From NCBI RefSeq assembly GCF_013426735.1, contig NZ_AP023272.1:974501-1038500 (forward strand): a stretch of DNA of 64,000 nucleotides, written 5' to 3'. Source of the DNA: Agrobacterium vitis. Lineage in GTDB: Bacteria; Pseudomonadota; Alphaproteobacteria; Rhizobiales; Rhizobiaceae. A model generated the notes under the pieces. It was given only the letters and a program-made list of their open reading frames with translations. It searched no databases and had not been told where the DNA came from. Below are positions 17,119-25,432 of this stretch, piece after piece. Both the position numbers and the translations under genes were made by a program. The stretch's first letter is position 1; each line of letters begins with the position of its first letter.

Positions 17119-17230
17119 CCCGATCTCTCCGCTTTTTATTCCACATAGCATGGTTCAGCCGATTCGAGCCGTGCCGCAACAGGCGCGGTGTAAATCTCTG
17201 TGATGACCGTTCTATGTCAGCGATTGGAAA

Positions 17231-18232
17231 TCAGACATGAAGATCACGCCACGCCGGTTGCGAACAGTTGTAAGGCAGGGCTTGCGCTTCATATACGCCA
17301 CGGGCGATGGCGCGGGCCATGGTGAGGGTGGCGAGATGGCAAAGCTCCATGAAGCTGGCAAGGTCCGGCAACGGCTTGGCGCCGGTGGCGGCGGTAAATA
17401 CCGTATCGCCATCGGCGGGCAGATGGGCAGGCAGCAGCGCCCGCGCCAATCCGTCATGAGCCATGATTGACAGGCGATGGCATTCCGCCTTGGTCAAAAC
17501 TGCATCGGTGACAATGACGCCAATGGTGGTGGCGATCGGGTCGCGACCCTTGAGGCGTAGTGCAATATCATCAGGGTTGACGGAAGAGGGCATGCCGAGA
17601 CCGCCGAATTCACCATCCTGCTCGAAAGGTGCGGCCCAGAATTGCCGCGAGCGGCCAATGGTGGCCGTGCCAAGCGCATTGACAGCAACCAAGGCTGCCA
17701 CGGTATGGCCGCTGGCGGAGATGGCGCTGGCCGAACCAAGGCCACCCTTGACCGTCGCGGTGGTGGCCCCTGTTCCAGCCCCGATTGTTCCTAATGCGAA
17801 GCGGCCTGTGCTGCGGGCCTGAAAGGCCTCATAGCCCATTTCGCGATAGGGGGAATGGAGGCCCCAATCCTTGTTGCCGCCATTCAGCAGATCCATCAGG
17901 ATTGCCTGCGGCACGATGGGGACGTTCATATCACCGACCGGAAAACCCTGACCAAGCTGGCGCAGACCCGCCTGCACGCCGCCCGCTGCATCCAGCCCAA
18001 AGGCGGAACCGCCCGACAGGACCAGCGCATTGACCTGGGTGACCAGGGACAGCGCTGGATCGAGCAAGCCCGTCTCACGCCCACCCGGCGCACCGCCCAG
18101 CACCGAGCCGGATGCGGTGGCCGGTTGATCGAAGACGATGACAGTCACCCCGGAACCGAGCGCCAGATCGGTGGCATGACCGACCGAAAGACCGGTAACA
18201 TCCGTCAGCAGGTTGAGAGGGCCGGGCTTCAT
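17231..18232 (-). CDS. P1 family (DmpA-like) N-terminal nucleophile aminopeptidase
   Basis: P1 enzymes self-cleave to expose a Ser/Thr nucleophile and act as aminopeptidases, D-esterases or beta-peptidases. The 333-residue protein starts MKPGPLNLLTDVTGLSVGHA at 18232, with GAAGGAG eight bases upstream; the open frame to 18346 has no such site. Family motifs are GGAPGGRETGLLDP, NALVLSGGSAFGLDAAGGV, FALGTIGAGTGATT and the presumed processing region ATTIGVIVTDAVLTKAECHRL. The nucleophile is probably one of the Thr residues there. No signal peptide is seen. Its nearness to a dipeptide importer suggests a role in using unusual peptides. Confidence 0.88.
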   Translation of the reverse strand: MKPGPLNLLTDVTGLSVGHATDLALGSGVTVIVFDQPATASGSVLGGAPGGRETGLLDPALSLVTQVNALVLSGGSAFGLDAAGGVQAGLRQLGQGFPVGDMNVPIVPQAILMDLLNGGNKDWGLHSPYREMGYEAFQARSTGRFALGTIGAGTGATTATVKGGLGSASAISASGHTVAALVAVNALGTATIGRSRQFWAAPFEQDGEFGGLGMPSSVNPDDIALRLKGRDPIATTIGVIVTDAVLTKAECHRLSIMAHDGLARALLPAHLPADGDTVFTAATGAKPLPDLASFMELCHLATLTMARAIARGVYEAQALPYNCSQPAWRDLHV

Positions 18233-18433
18233 GCGGGATGCTCCTTCGGACTGTGTTGCGGACGACTTGATTTCAATCAAGGACGCACCGGTAAAGGCCA
18301 GTAAGTTTGACGCATAAGCGTTATACCCTGAAAGCGCTCGTAACAAGTTTATACAGTGAATTTAGTGCCTTACGGTTTGACCGATCGTTGGATTCCCGTG
18401 CTGTCGGCCCCTTTTTCGAGATTTGAGCTGTCC

Positions 18434-19474
18434 ATGCAGAAGCCCCAGAAATTCGCCCTTGCCTTCGTTGTCGTTCTGCTTGCCGCATCCGGCGGCACCT
18501 ATGCCTATCTGAAATTCGGGCGAGCCGATACGCTGCCGTCAGGCATCGTCACGGGCAATGGCCGGATCGAGGCGACCGAGGTCGATATTGCCAGCAAAAG
18601 CGCAGGCCGGCTGGTATCCGTCGAAGTCGGCGAGGGCGATTTGGTCACCAAGGGCCAAGTGCTGGCGCATATGGATACGGTGGAACTGCAAAGCCAGTTG
18701 CGCGCCGCAAAGGCCAAGATCGCCGAAGCCGAACAGAGCCGCGATGCTTCGGCTTTCAAATTGTCTCAGGCACAAAGCCAGCTCGATCTGGCCGAAAAGG
18801 ATCTGGAGCGCAAGCTGGTCCTGCTCGGCAAGGGTTTCGTTTCCGATCAGGCGGTTGACAGTCAGCGGCTGACACGTGACAGCGACAAGGCGGCGGTCTC
18901 GGCGGCCGAGAGCACGTTAAACAGCGTGCAGGCGACCATCGACAATGCCAAGGCGGAGGCCGACCGCATTGCCCAGACCGTCGCCGATGCGACGCTGACG
19001 GCGCCGAAGGACGGCCGGGTGCTTTACCGGCTGGCGGAGCCGGGCGAGGTGCTGGCGGCGGGCGGCAAGGTGTTGACGGTTCTCGATCTGTCGGATGTTT
19101 ATATGACGATCTATCTTCCGTCTGCCGACGCCGCGAAAACCGCAATCGGTGCGGAGGGCCGTATCCTGCTCGATATTCTGCCGGACCGGGCCATTCCCGG
19201 AACGGTATCCTTCGTCTCGCCGCAGGCGCAATATACGCCGAAACAGGTTGAAATCCGCAGCGAGCGCGACCGATTGATGTTCCGCGTCAAGATCAGCGCA
19301 CCGAAGGAACTGGTGAAGCAATATCTGCCGCTCGTGAAAACCGGGATCACCGGTCTTGGCTATGTGAAGACCGATGCGGCCGCGGTCTGGCCGGACCGGC
19401 TGCAATCCGATCTGACGACAGCGCCTCTCGACCCTTCGGCTTCGAATACCCAACCTTCCGCCAATAAGCCGTAA
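18434..19474 (+). CDS. yhiI: HlyD/YhiI-type membrane fusion protein of an ABC exporter
   Basis: This periplasmic adaptor is anchored by one N-terminal membrane segment (FALAFVVVLLAASGGTYAYL, about residues 7-26) and is 346 residues long. It has the biotinyl-lipoyl half motifs VTGNGRIEATEVDIASKSAG and VEVGEGDLVTKGQVLAHMDT, a long helical hairpin, the second half TLTAPKDGRVLYRLAEPGEVLAAGG, and a beta-barrel part. The start at 18434 is chosen because the extra N-terminal residues of the longer frame do not resemble the family. The rbbA-like gene follows 11 bases downstream. The order yhiI-rbbA-yhhJ matches the enterobacterial operon. The exported substrate is unknown. Confidence 0.87.
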   Translation: MQKPQKFALAFVVVLLAASGGTYAYLKFGRADTLPSGIVTGNGRIEATEVDIASKSAGRLVSVEVGEGDLVTKGQVLAHMDTVELQSQLRAAKAKIAEAEQSRDASAFKLSQAQSQLDLAEKDLERKLVLLGKGFVSDQAVDSQRLTRDSDKAAVSAAESTLNSVQATIDNAKAEADRIAQTVADATLTAPKDGRVLYRLAEPGEVLAAGGKVLTVLDLSDVYMTIYLPSADAAKTAIGAEGRILLDILPDRAIPGTVSFVSPQAQYTPKQVEIRSERDRLMFRVKISAPKELVKQYLPLVKTGITGLGYVKTDAAAVWPDRLQSDLTTAPLDPSASNTQPSANKP

Positions 19475-19485
19475 GCGGGGCCGCT

Positions 19486-22230
19486 ATGGAAAACGCTGTC
19501 GAACTGGCAGGCCTGTCCCATTCCTATGGTAAACGCCAGGCCTTAAGCGCCATCGACCTCGCCATCGAGGCCGGATCGCGGGTTGCCCTGGTCGGGCCGG
19601 ACGGGGTGGGCAAGTCCACGCTTCTGGCGCTGCTGGCGGGCGCAAAAAAAATCCAACAAGGCCGGATCACGGCGCTTGGGGCGGATATGGCGAGAGCCGG
19701 TGCGCGCAATGCCGTGCAGCCGCGCATTGCCTATATGCCGCAGGGCCTGGGCCGCAATCTTTACTCCAACCTGACCGTCTGCGAAAATATCGACTTCTTC
19801 GGTCGGCTGTTCGGGCAGGACGCGACGGAACGGGCCGGGCGCATCGACCGGCTGCTGAAGGCGACCGGGCTTGATCCGTTCGGTGACCGGCTGATGGGCA
19901 AGCTGTCGGGCGGCATGAAGCAGAAGCTCGGCCTGTGCTGCGCCCTGGTGCACGATCCCGATCTCCTGCTGCTCGATGAGCCGACGACCGGTGTCGATCC
20001 CTTGTCGCGACGGCAGTTCTGGGATCTGGTGGAGAGCATCCAGGCGTCGCGGCCCGGCCTGACCATTATCACCGCCACGTCCGATATGGAGGAGGCGAGC
20101 CGTTTCCAGCGCGTGGTTCTGGTGCACGATGGCCGTATCCTGGCGGATGGCACCTGCGAGATCCTGCTGCAACAAACCGGGCGGCAAACCCTGGAACAGG
20201 CTTTCATTGCGCTTCTGCCGGATGCGGCAAAACAGGGCTATGGCGATCCGCCGCCCAGGCTTGCCTTCGTTGATCGGGGTGAAGTTGCCATCGAGGCCAA
20301 GGAGCTGACCCGGTCATTCGGGGCTTTTACCGCTGTCGATCATGTCAGCTTCCGCATTCCCAAGGGCGAAATTTTCGGCTTCCTCGGTTCGAATGGCTGT
20401 GGGAAATCCACCACCATGAAAATGCTGACCGGGCTTTTGCCAGCCAGCAGTGGCGAGGCACGGCTGTTTGGCCAATCGGTCGATGCCAAGACGGGTGCCG
20501 GCGATGTCGATGCCCGCCGTCGGGTCGGTTACATGTCGCAGGGCTTTTCGTTGTATGCCGAATTGACGGTGCAGCAGAATCTCAACCTGCATGCGGCGAT
20601 TTTCGACCTGACCGGGGAGGCGGCCAAGGCGCGGATCGAGACTTTGGCGCAGCAGTTCGGCCTTCAGCCCTATTTGCAGTTCCTGTCGAGCGATCTGCTG
20701 CTCGGGGTGCGCCAGCGCCTGCAACTGGCCGTGGCGCTGATCCACCAGCCGGATATCCTGATCCTCGACGAACCGACATCCGGCGTCGATCCGCTGGCGC
20801 GTGACGGCTTCTGGAACGATCTGGTGGAGCAATCGCGGCAAAACGGCGTGACGATTTTCGTCTCCACCCATTTCATGGCCGAAGCCGAGCGTTGCGACCG
20901 CATCGCCTTCATGCATGCAGGCAAGGTGATTGCCAGCGGCACCCCGCAGGAGTTGAAAGAGCAGACCGGCAGCGCCAGCCTCGACGATGCCTTCGTCGCC
21001 TTTATGAAGGCGGGAGGACGACAGGAAAACCTGACTGATGCAGCAACCCAGCCGCAGGCCGGTGCCGCAACGGTGGTGGAGAACGCTGCCGGGGCCTTGG
21101 TGCGCAAGGGGTTTTCTCCGGCCCGGCTCATGGCCTATGCGCGGCGCGAGGCGATGGAGCTGATGCGCGACAAGATCCGGCTTGGTTTCGCCCTGGCTGG
21201 CACAGCGCTGCTGATGCTGATTTTCGGTTACGGCCTGACACTGGATGTCGATCACCTGCGGTTCGCCGTGCTCGACCGCGACCAGAGTGCCGAGAGCCGG
21301 GCCTATATCGATGCCTATTCGGCTTCCACCGCCTTCACCCTGCAACCTGCGATTTCAGATGAAGCCGGGATGCTGTCGCGATTGAAGGCCAACGACATTA
21401 TGCTGGCGCTTGATATACCCGAGAAATTCGGTGCCGATCTGCGGGCCGGCAAGCGGCCGAACGTGCTGGCCATGTTGGACGGCGCCATGCCTTTCCGTGG
21501 TGAGACGGCGCTCGGCTATGTCTCCGGTGCCCATCAGCGGTTCTTGCAGGAAATTGTCCGTCAGTCGGGTGGAACGATCCGGTCGGTCGCTGGCGTGGAA
21601 ATGCGCTATCGCTACAACCAGGCTTTTCTCAGCCTGAATGCCATGGTGCCAGCGGTGATTGCCCTGCTGCTGGTGTTCATTCCCTCGATCCTGACGGCGC
21701 TTGGCGTCGTGTCGGAAAAGGAAATGGGATCGATCAGCAATCTCTACGTGACGCCGGTGACCAAGCTGGAATTTCTACTGGGCAAGCAATTGCCCTATGT
21801 GGCCATCGGCTTCATCAACTTCCTGATGATGTTCCTGCTGTCCGTCTGGCTGTTCGGCGTGCCGTTGAAAGGCTCTCTTGCCGGTCTATCGGTGGCTGCT
21901 TTTGTCTATGTGCTGGCGACAACCTCGATCGGTATTTTAAGCTCAACCTTCACCTCAACCCAGGTGGCGGCCCTGTTCGTCACCGCCATCGGCACGATGA
22001 TGCCCGGTACGCAGTTTTCCGGCCTGTTGCAGCCGGTGTCGTCGCTACAGGGCATGGGCCACGCCATCGGCCTGGTGTTTCCCACCACCTATTTCATGCG
22101 CGCCAGCGTCGGAGCTTTCACCAAGGGGTTGGGCTTTATCGAGCTAATGGGCTTCGTCTGGCCGCTGGCCCTGTTCTGGATTGGCGCTATCGGGCTTGGC
22201 TGGTCGCTGCTGCGCAAGCAGGAAAGGTAA
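19486..22230 (+). CDS. rbbA: RbbA-like fused ABC protein: two ATPase domains plus membrane domain
   Basis: The 914-residue protein fuses two nucleotide-binding domains to an ABC-2 permease, the RbbA/YhiH layout. Domain 1 has Walker A GPDGVGKST (about 37-45), signature LSGGMKQKL (about 141) and Walker B LLLLDEPTTGVDP. Domain 2 has Walker A GSNGCGKST (about 301-309), a degenerate signature LLLGVRQRL (about 404) and ILILDEPTSGVDP. From about 560 there is a long loop-bearing membrane domain with RLGFALAGTALLMLIFGYGL and several later helices. In E. coli, RbbA has also been described as ribosome-associated; here the context favours export. It lies between the adaptor and the second permease. Confidence 0.9.
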   Translation: MENAVELAGLSHSYGKRQALSAIDLAIEAGSRVALVGPDGVGKSTLLALLAGAKKIQQGRITALGADMARAGARNAVQPRIAYMPQGLGRNLYSNLTVCENIDFFGRLFGQDATERAGRIDRLLKATGLDPFGDRLMGKLSGGMKQKLGLCCALVHDPDLLLLDEPTTGVDPLSRRQFWDLVESIQASRPGLTIITATSDMEEASRFQRVVLVHDGRILADGTCEILLQQTGRQTLEQAFIALLPDAAKQGYGDPPPRLAFVDRGEVAIEAKELTRSFGAFTAVDHVSFRIPKGEIFGFLGSNGCGKSTTMKMLTGLLPASSGEARLFGQSVDAKTGAGDVDARRRVGYMSQGFSLYAELTVQQNLNLHAAIFDLTGEAAKARIETLAQQFGLQPYLQFLSSDLLLGVRQRLQLAVALIHQPDILILDEPTSGVDPLARDGFWNDLVEQSRQNGVTIFVSTHFMAEAERCDRIAFMHAGKVIASGTPQELKEQTGSASLDDAFVAFMKAGGRQENLTDAATQPQAGAATVVENAAGALVRKGFSPARLMAYARREAMELMRDKIRLGFALAGTALLMLIFGYGLTLDVDHLRFAVLDRDQSAESRAYIDAYSASTAFTLQPAISDEAGMLSRLKANDIMLALDIPEKFGADLRAGKRPNVLAMLDGAMPFRGETALGYVSGAHQRFLQEIVRQSGGTIRSVAGVEMRYRYNQAFLSLNAMVPAVIALLLVFIPSILTALGVVSEKEMGSISNLYVTPVTKLEFLLGKQLPYVAIGFINFLMMFLLSVWLFGVPLKGSLAGLSVAAFVYVLATTSIGILSSTFTSTQVAALFVTAIGTMMPGTQFSGLLQPVSSLQGMGHAIGLVFPTTYFMRASVGAFTKGLGFIELMGFVWPLALFWIGAIGLGWSLLRKQER

Positions 22231-22235
22231 GGGAT

Positions 22236-23357
22236 ATGGATCTTCGCACGGTATTTGCCCTGTTTCGTAAGGAGTTGATCGGGCTTTTGCGCGACAAGGT
22301 ACTGATGGCCATGGTCATCTATGCCTTCAGCCTGGCGATCTATACTCAGGCGACCGGTCTTTCCCACGATCTGCGCAATGCGACGCTGGCCGTGGTGGAC
22401 CGGGACATGTCGCAATTGTCATCTTCCATTCTCGACGGATTGATGCCGCCGCGCTTTCAAAAGCCGGTGGCCATCGCGCCCCAGGATATCGACCGCGCCA
22501 TGGATCAGGCGCGCTACACCTTTGTGCTGGATATTCCCGAACGGTTCGAGGCTGATGTTTTGGCCGGGCGTAGCCCCTCGGTGCAGTTGCTGATCGACGC
22601 GACCGCGCTGATGCAGGCGGGGGTGGGCTCCAGCACCATCCAGCAGATCGTCAGCCAGCAGGTCGGGCTTTATGCCCAGCGTGTCGGCGTCTCAAGCAGT
22701 CAGGCGGTGACGGTGGAAACGCGGCTCGCCTTCAATCAGTCGCTGAATTCGGAGTGGTTTTCCGGCACGATGGCGCTGATCAACAATATTACCATGCTGG
22801 CCATCCTGCTGGCAGGCGCCGCTCTGGTGCGCGAGCGCGAACACGGAACGCTTGAACATCTGCTGGTCATGCCGGTCAGGCCTGTCGAAATCATGGTCAG
22901 CAAGCTTGCCGCCAATGGTCTGGTCATCCTGGTCATGACGCTGTTTGCCATCGTCACCGTGTTGGTCAAGGTGCTCGGCATGCACATTACCGGCTCACTG
23001 ACGCTCTACATGGCGGGCGTGGCGCTCTACCTGTTCTTCGTCACCTCTTTCGGGCTGTTTTTAGGCACGCTGGCCCGCAGCATGCCGCAACTGGCGCTGT
23101 TGTTCATCCTCACCGCTTTGCCGATGAATATCCTGTCAGGTGGGTTTACGCCGCTGGAAAGCCAGCCGCAATGGCTGCAAAACGCCATGCAGGTCTCACC
23201 TTCCACCCATTTCGTCGGTTTTTCGCAGGCCATTCTCTATCGCGGCGCGGGCTTCGAGGTGGTCTGGCCGCAATTTGCCGCGACGCTTAGCATCGGGCTG
23301 GTATTTTTCCTGTTCAGCCTTAGCCGGTTCCGGACGTTCATCGCCGCGCAGCAGTGA
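22236..23357 (+). CDS. yhhJ: YhhJ-type ABC-2 permease
   Basis: This inner-membrane ABC-2 transporter subunit of 373 residues has an N-terminal helix after RDKVLMAMVIYAFSLAIYTQ and a large periplasmic loop. Five C-terminal helices follow, including TMALINNITMLAILLAGAALV followed by REREHGTLEHLLVMPVRPVEI, and LPMNILSGGFTPLESQPQWLQ near the end. It starts five bases after the RbbA-like gene. It resembles the membrane half of that protein, so the pair probably forms a pseudo-dimeric pore with ATPase supplied by RbbA. No terminator is obvious before the convergent oppC-like gene 25 bases away. Confidence 0.9.
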   Translation: MDLRTVFALFRKELIGLLRDKVLMAMVIYAFSLAIYTQATGLSHDLRNATLAVVDRDMSQLSSSILDGLMPPRFQKPVAIAPQDIDRAMDQARYTFVLDIPERFEADVLAGRSPSVQLLIDATALMQAGVGSSTIQQIVSQQVGLYAQRVGVSSSQAVTVETRLAFNQSLNSEWFSGTMALINNITMLAILLAGAALVREREHGTLEHLLVMPVRPVEIMVSKLAANGLVILVMTLFAIVTVLVKVLGMHITGSLTLYMAGVALYLFFVTSFGLFLGTLARSMPQLALLFILTALPMNILSGGFTPLESQPQWLQNAMQVSPSTHFVGFSQAILYRGAGFEVVWPQFAATLSIGLVFFLFSLSRFRTFIAAQQ

Positions 23358-23382
23358 ATGAACGTCCGGACCGGATAAAAGA

Positions 23383-24303
23383 TCAGCGTTTCATCGAGCG
23401 CGGATCGAGCGCATCACGAATACCATCGCCGATATAGTTGACGCTGAGGACGGTGAGCGAAATCGCCAGACCCGGCCAGATGGCGCGGGCCGGGGTGATT
23501 TGCAGGAAGTTCACACCGTCGTAGAGCAACCGGCCCCAGGTCGGGAAGTCGGAGGGGAAGCCGAGGCCGAGAAAGCTCAGGGCCGATTCCGTGATGATCG
23601 CCGAGGCAATGCCGAGTGTGGCCGAGACCATGACGGAGCTGAGCACATTGGGAACGATATGCTTGAGGATCACCCGGTATTCGCGCATGCCGCTGGCTTT
23701 GGCGGCCAGCACGAATTCCTGGTTTTTCACCGTCAGCACATCGCCGCGCACGATCCGGGCCGTGTGCATCCAGCTGGTAATGCCGATGACGAAGACGATC
23801 AGGATGAAAATCCCGGCTTCCGGGCCGAAAGCGGCGCGCAGCACATCGCGAAACAGCATGGTGATGACCAGCAGCAGCGGCAGGATCGGTAGAGCCAGGA
23901 ACAGATCGGTGATGCGCATCAACGGCCCGTCGATCCGCTTGAAATAGCCGGAGAGCACACCGACCAACGTGCCGACGAACAGCGAAATCAGCATGGCCAC
24001 CATGCCGACCGCCAGCGAGATTTGCCCGCCAGCCAGAACCTGCGCAAACAGATCATGGCCGAGATTGTCGGTGCCGAACGGATGGACCCAGGACGGTCCC
24101 TGGTTCTTGTCGCGGATATTCAGCTTGTTGGGATCGACGCGGTGGATCAAAGGCCCGACATAGACGGCCAGCACGATCAGCACGAAGACGACAAGGCCGA
24201 TAACCCCACCGGTATGGCGGCGGAACTGGCCCCAGAGCTGGGCGCTGAAGGATTGCGAGCGGTCGGCTTTGGCCTGGGTGGTGAGGGTGGGCGCATCAGT
24301 CAT
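23383..24303 (-). CDS. Peptide ABC transporter permease, OppC type
   Basis: This is the membrane subunit of the second peptide transporter, 306 residues from the ATG at 24303 (MTDAPTLTTQAKADRSQSF). The start overlaps the OppB-type stop by 8 bases. A longer frame to 24345 would lie inside that gene. Motifs are VGLVVFVLIVLAVYVGPLIH, VHPFGTDNLGHDLFAQVLAGG, RITDLFLALPILPLLLVITM and the coupling EFVLAAKASGMREYRVILKHIVPNV. It ends NYIGDGIRDALDPRSMKR. It is the last gene of the minus-strand run (two SBPs, OppB, OppC). Confidence 0.92.
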   Translation of the reverse strand: MTDAPTLTTQAKADRSQSFSAQLWGQFRRHTGGVIGLVVFVLIVLAVYVGPLIHRVDPNKLNIRDKNQGPSWVHPFGTDNLGHDLFAQVLAGGQISLAVGMVAMLISLFVGTLVGVLSGYFKRIDGPLMRITDLFLALPILPLLLVITMLFRDVLRAAFGPEAGIFILIVFVIGITSWMHTARIVRGDVLTVKNQEFVLAAKASGMREYRVILKHIVPNVLSSVMVSATLGIASAIITESALSFLGLGFPSDFPTWGRLLYDGVNFLQITPARAIWPGLAISLTVLSVNYIGDGIRDALDPRSMKR

Positions 24304-25306
24304 AGCGGATCCTCGGATCGAGAATGCCGTACAACACGTCGGCAATAAGATTGAAGAGTACGATCAGCACGGCGAAGATGAAGGTCAGCGTCTGCACCAG
24401 CGGCAAGTCGCCGCTCTGGATGGCGGTGATCAGCAATTGGCCAAGACCGTTGACCCGGAAAATCTGCTCGGTGATGATCGCGCCGGAAAAGATTGTCGGC
24501 ACGCCGAGCGCAATCACGGTCACTACAGGGATTAGGCTGTTGCGCAGCACATGCACCAGCAACACAGTCTTTTCCTTGACGCCTTTGGCTCGTGCGGTAC
24601 GCACATAGTCCTGATGCAGGTTATCAAGCATGGAGGCGCGCACGAACCGGCTGATCTGCGAAGTATTATAGAGCGTTAGCACCATGACCGGCAGCACCAT
24701 CTGCTTGACCTGGGCGACGAAGCTTGTCCAATCCACAACCTGGAGATTGGTATCGTAGACCGAAGGAAACCAGTGCAGGGTCGAGGAGAAAATCACGATC
24801 AGCAGCACGCCGGTAAAGAAGGTCGGCACGGAGTAACCAACCATAGAGACGAAGGTGCCGATCTGGTCGAAGATCGAATATTGCTTGTAGGCGGAGATGA
24901 CGCCAAGCGGGATGGCCAGCAGCACGCCGAACACATAGGACAGGCCGACAACCCAGAGCGTCTGCGGCATGCGCTGGACAATCAGGTCAACGACGGGGCT
25001 GCGGGTGGTCCAGGACAGGACCCGCAGGCGCTGGCCGGAGCCGACGGTCAGGCCGGTGATCTGCTCGAAAATATTCAGCGGCTCATTGATGAAGAACTGC
25101 TTCAGCCACAGGAAAAAGCGCACGATCATCGGTTGGTCGAGGCCAAGCGCGGCACGCATCTGTTCACGCACTTCCGGCGGGATCGTTAGCGGCAAATCGC
25201 CGAGCGGATTGTTGGGCGCCATCGCCAGCAGCGCGAAAATGATGAAGCTGATGATCAGCAGGGTCGGGATGGCAAACAGCAATCGCCGGATCGTATAGGT
25301 AAACAT
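24296..25306 (-). CDS. Peptide ABC transporter permease, OppB type
   Basis: This 336-residue inner-membrane subunit begins MFTYTIRRLLFAIPTLLIIS, the typical OppB/DppB N-terminus. PPEVREQMRAALGLDQPMI follows, then the coupling sequence DYVRTARAKGVKEKTVLLVHVLRNSLIPV. The C-terminal NGLGQLLITAIQSGDLPLVQ is also of family type. It overlaps the OppC-type start and lies 126 bases downstream of its binding-protein gene, behind a hairpin. That arrangement allows a higher level of binding protein than of permease. Confidence 0.93.
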   Translation of the reverse strand: MFTYTIRRLLFAIPTLLIISFIIFALLAMAPNNPLGDLPLTIPPEVREQMRAALGLDQPMIVRFFLWLKQFFINEPLNIFEQITGLTVGSGQRLRVLSWTTRSPVVDLIVQRMPQTLWVVGLSYVFGVLLAIPLGVISAYKQYSIFDQIGTFVSMVGYSVPTFFTGVLLIVIFSSTLHWFPSVYDTNLQVVDWTSFVAQVKQMVLPVMVLTLYNTSQISRFVRASMLDNLHQDYVRTARAKGVKEKTVLLVHVLRNSLIPVVTVIALGVPTIFSGAIITEQIFRVNGLGQLLITAIQSGDLPLVQTLTFIFAVLIVLFNLIADVLYGILDPRIRYD

Positions 25307-25396
25307 TATTTTTTATATCTCCGGGCGCGCCAGGGAGGAGAGATGAAGCTGGAACGGGGCGTCGGCGCATAGTGGGGGCCGACAACCGCCAGCTCA

Positions 25397-25421
25397 CCGG
25401 ACCCGCGTCATGCGGGTCCGG
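25397..25421 (-). terminator. Strong intercistronic hairpin between SBP and OppB genes
   Basis: A perfect inverted repeat with 10-base arms (CCGGACCCGC and GCGGGTCCGG) and a 5-base loop lies just after the binding-protein stop at 25433, on the minus strand. There is no T-run, so it is more likely an RNA stabiliser or partial attenuator than a full terminator. That fits the usual excess of binding protein over permease. Confidence 0.6.
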
Positions 25422-25432
25422 CAAGGCGCTTG

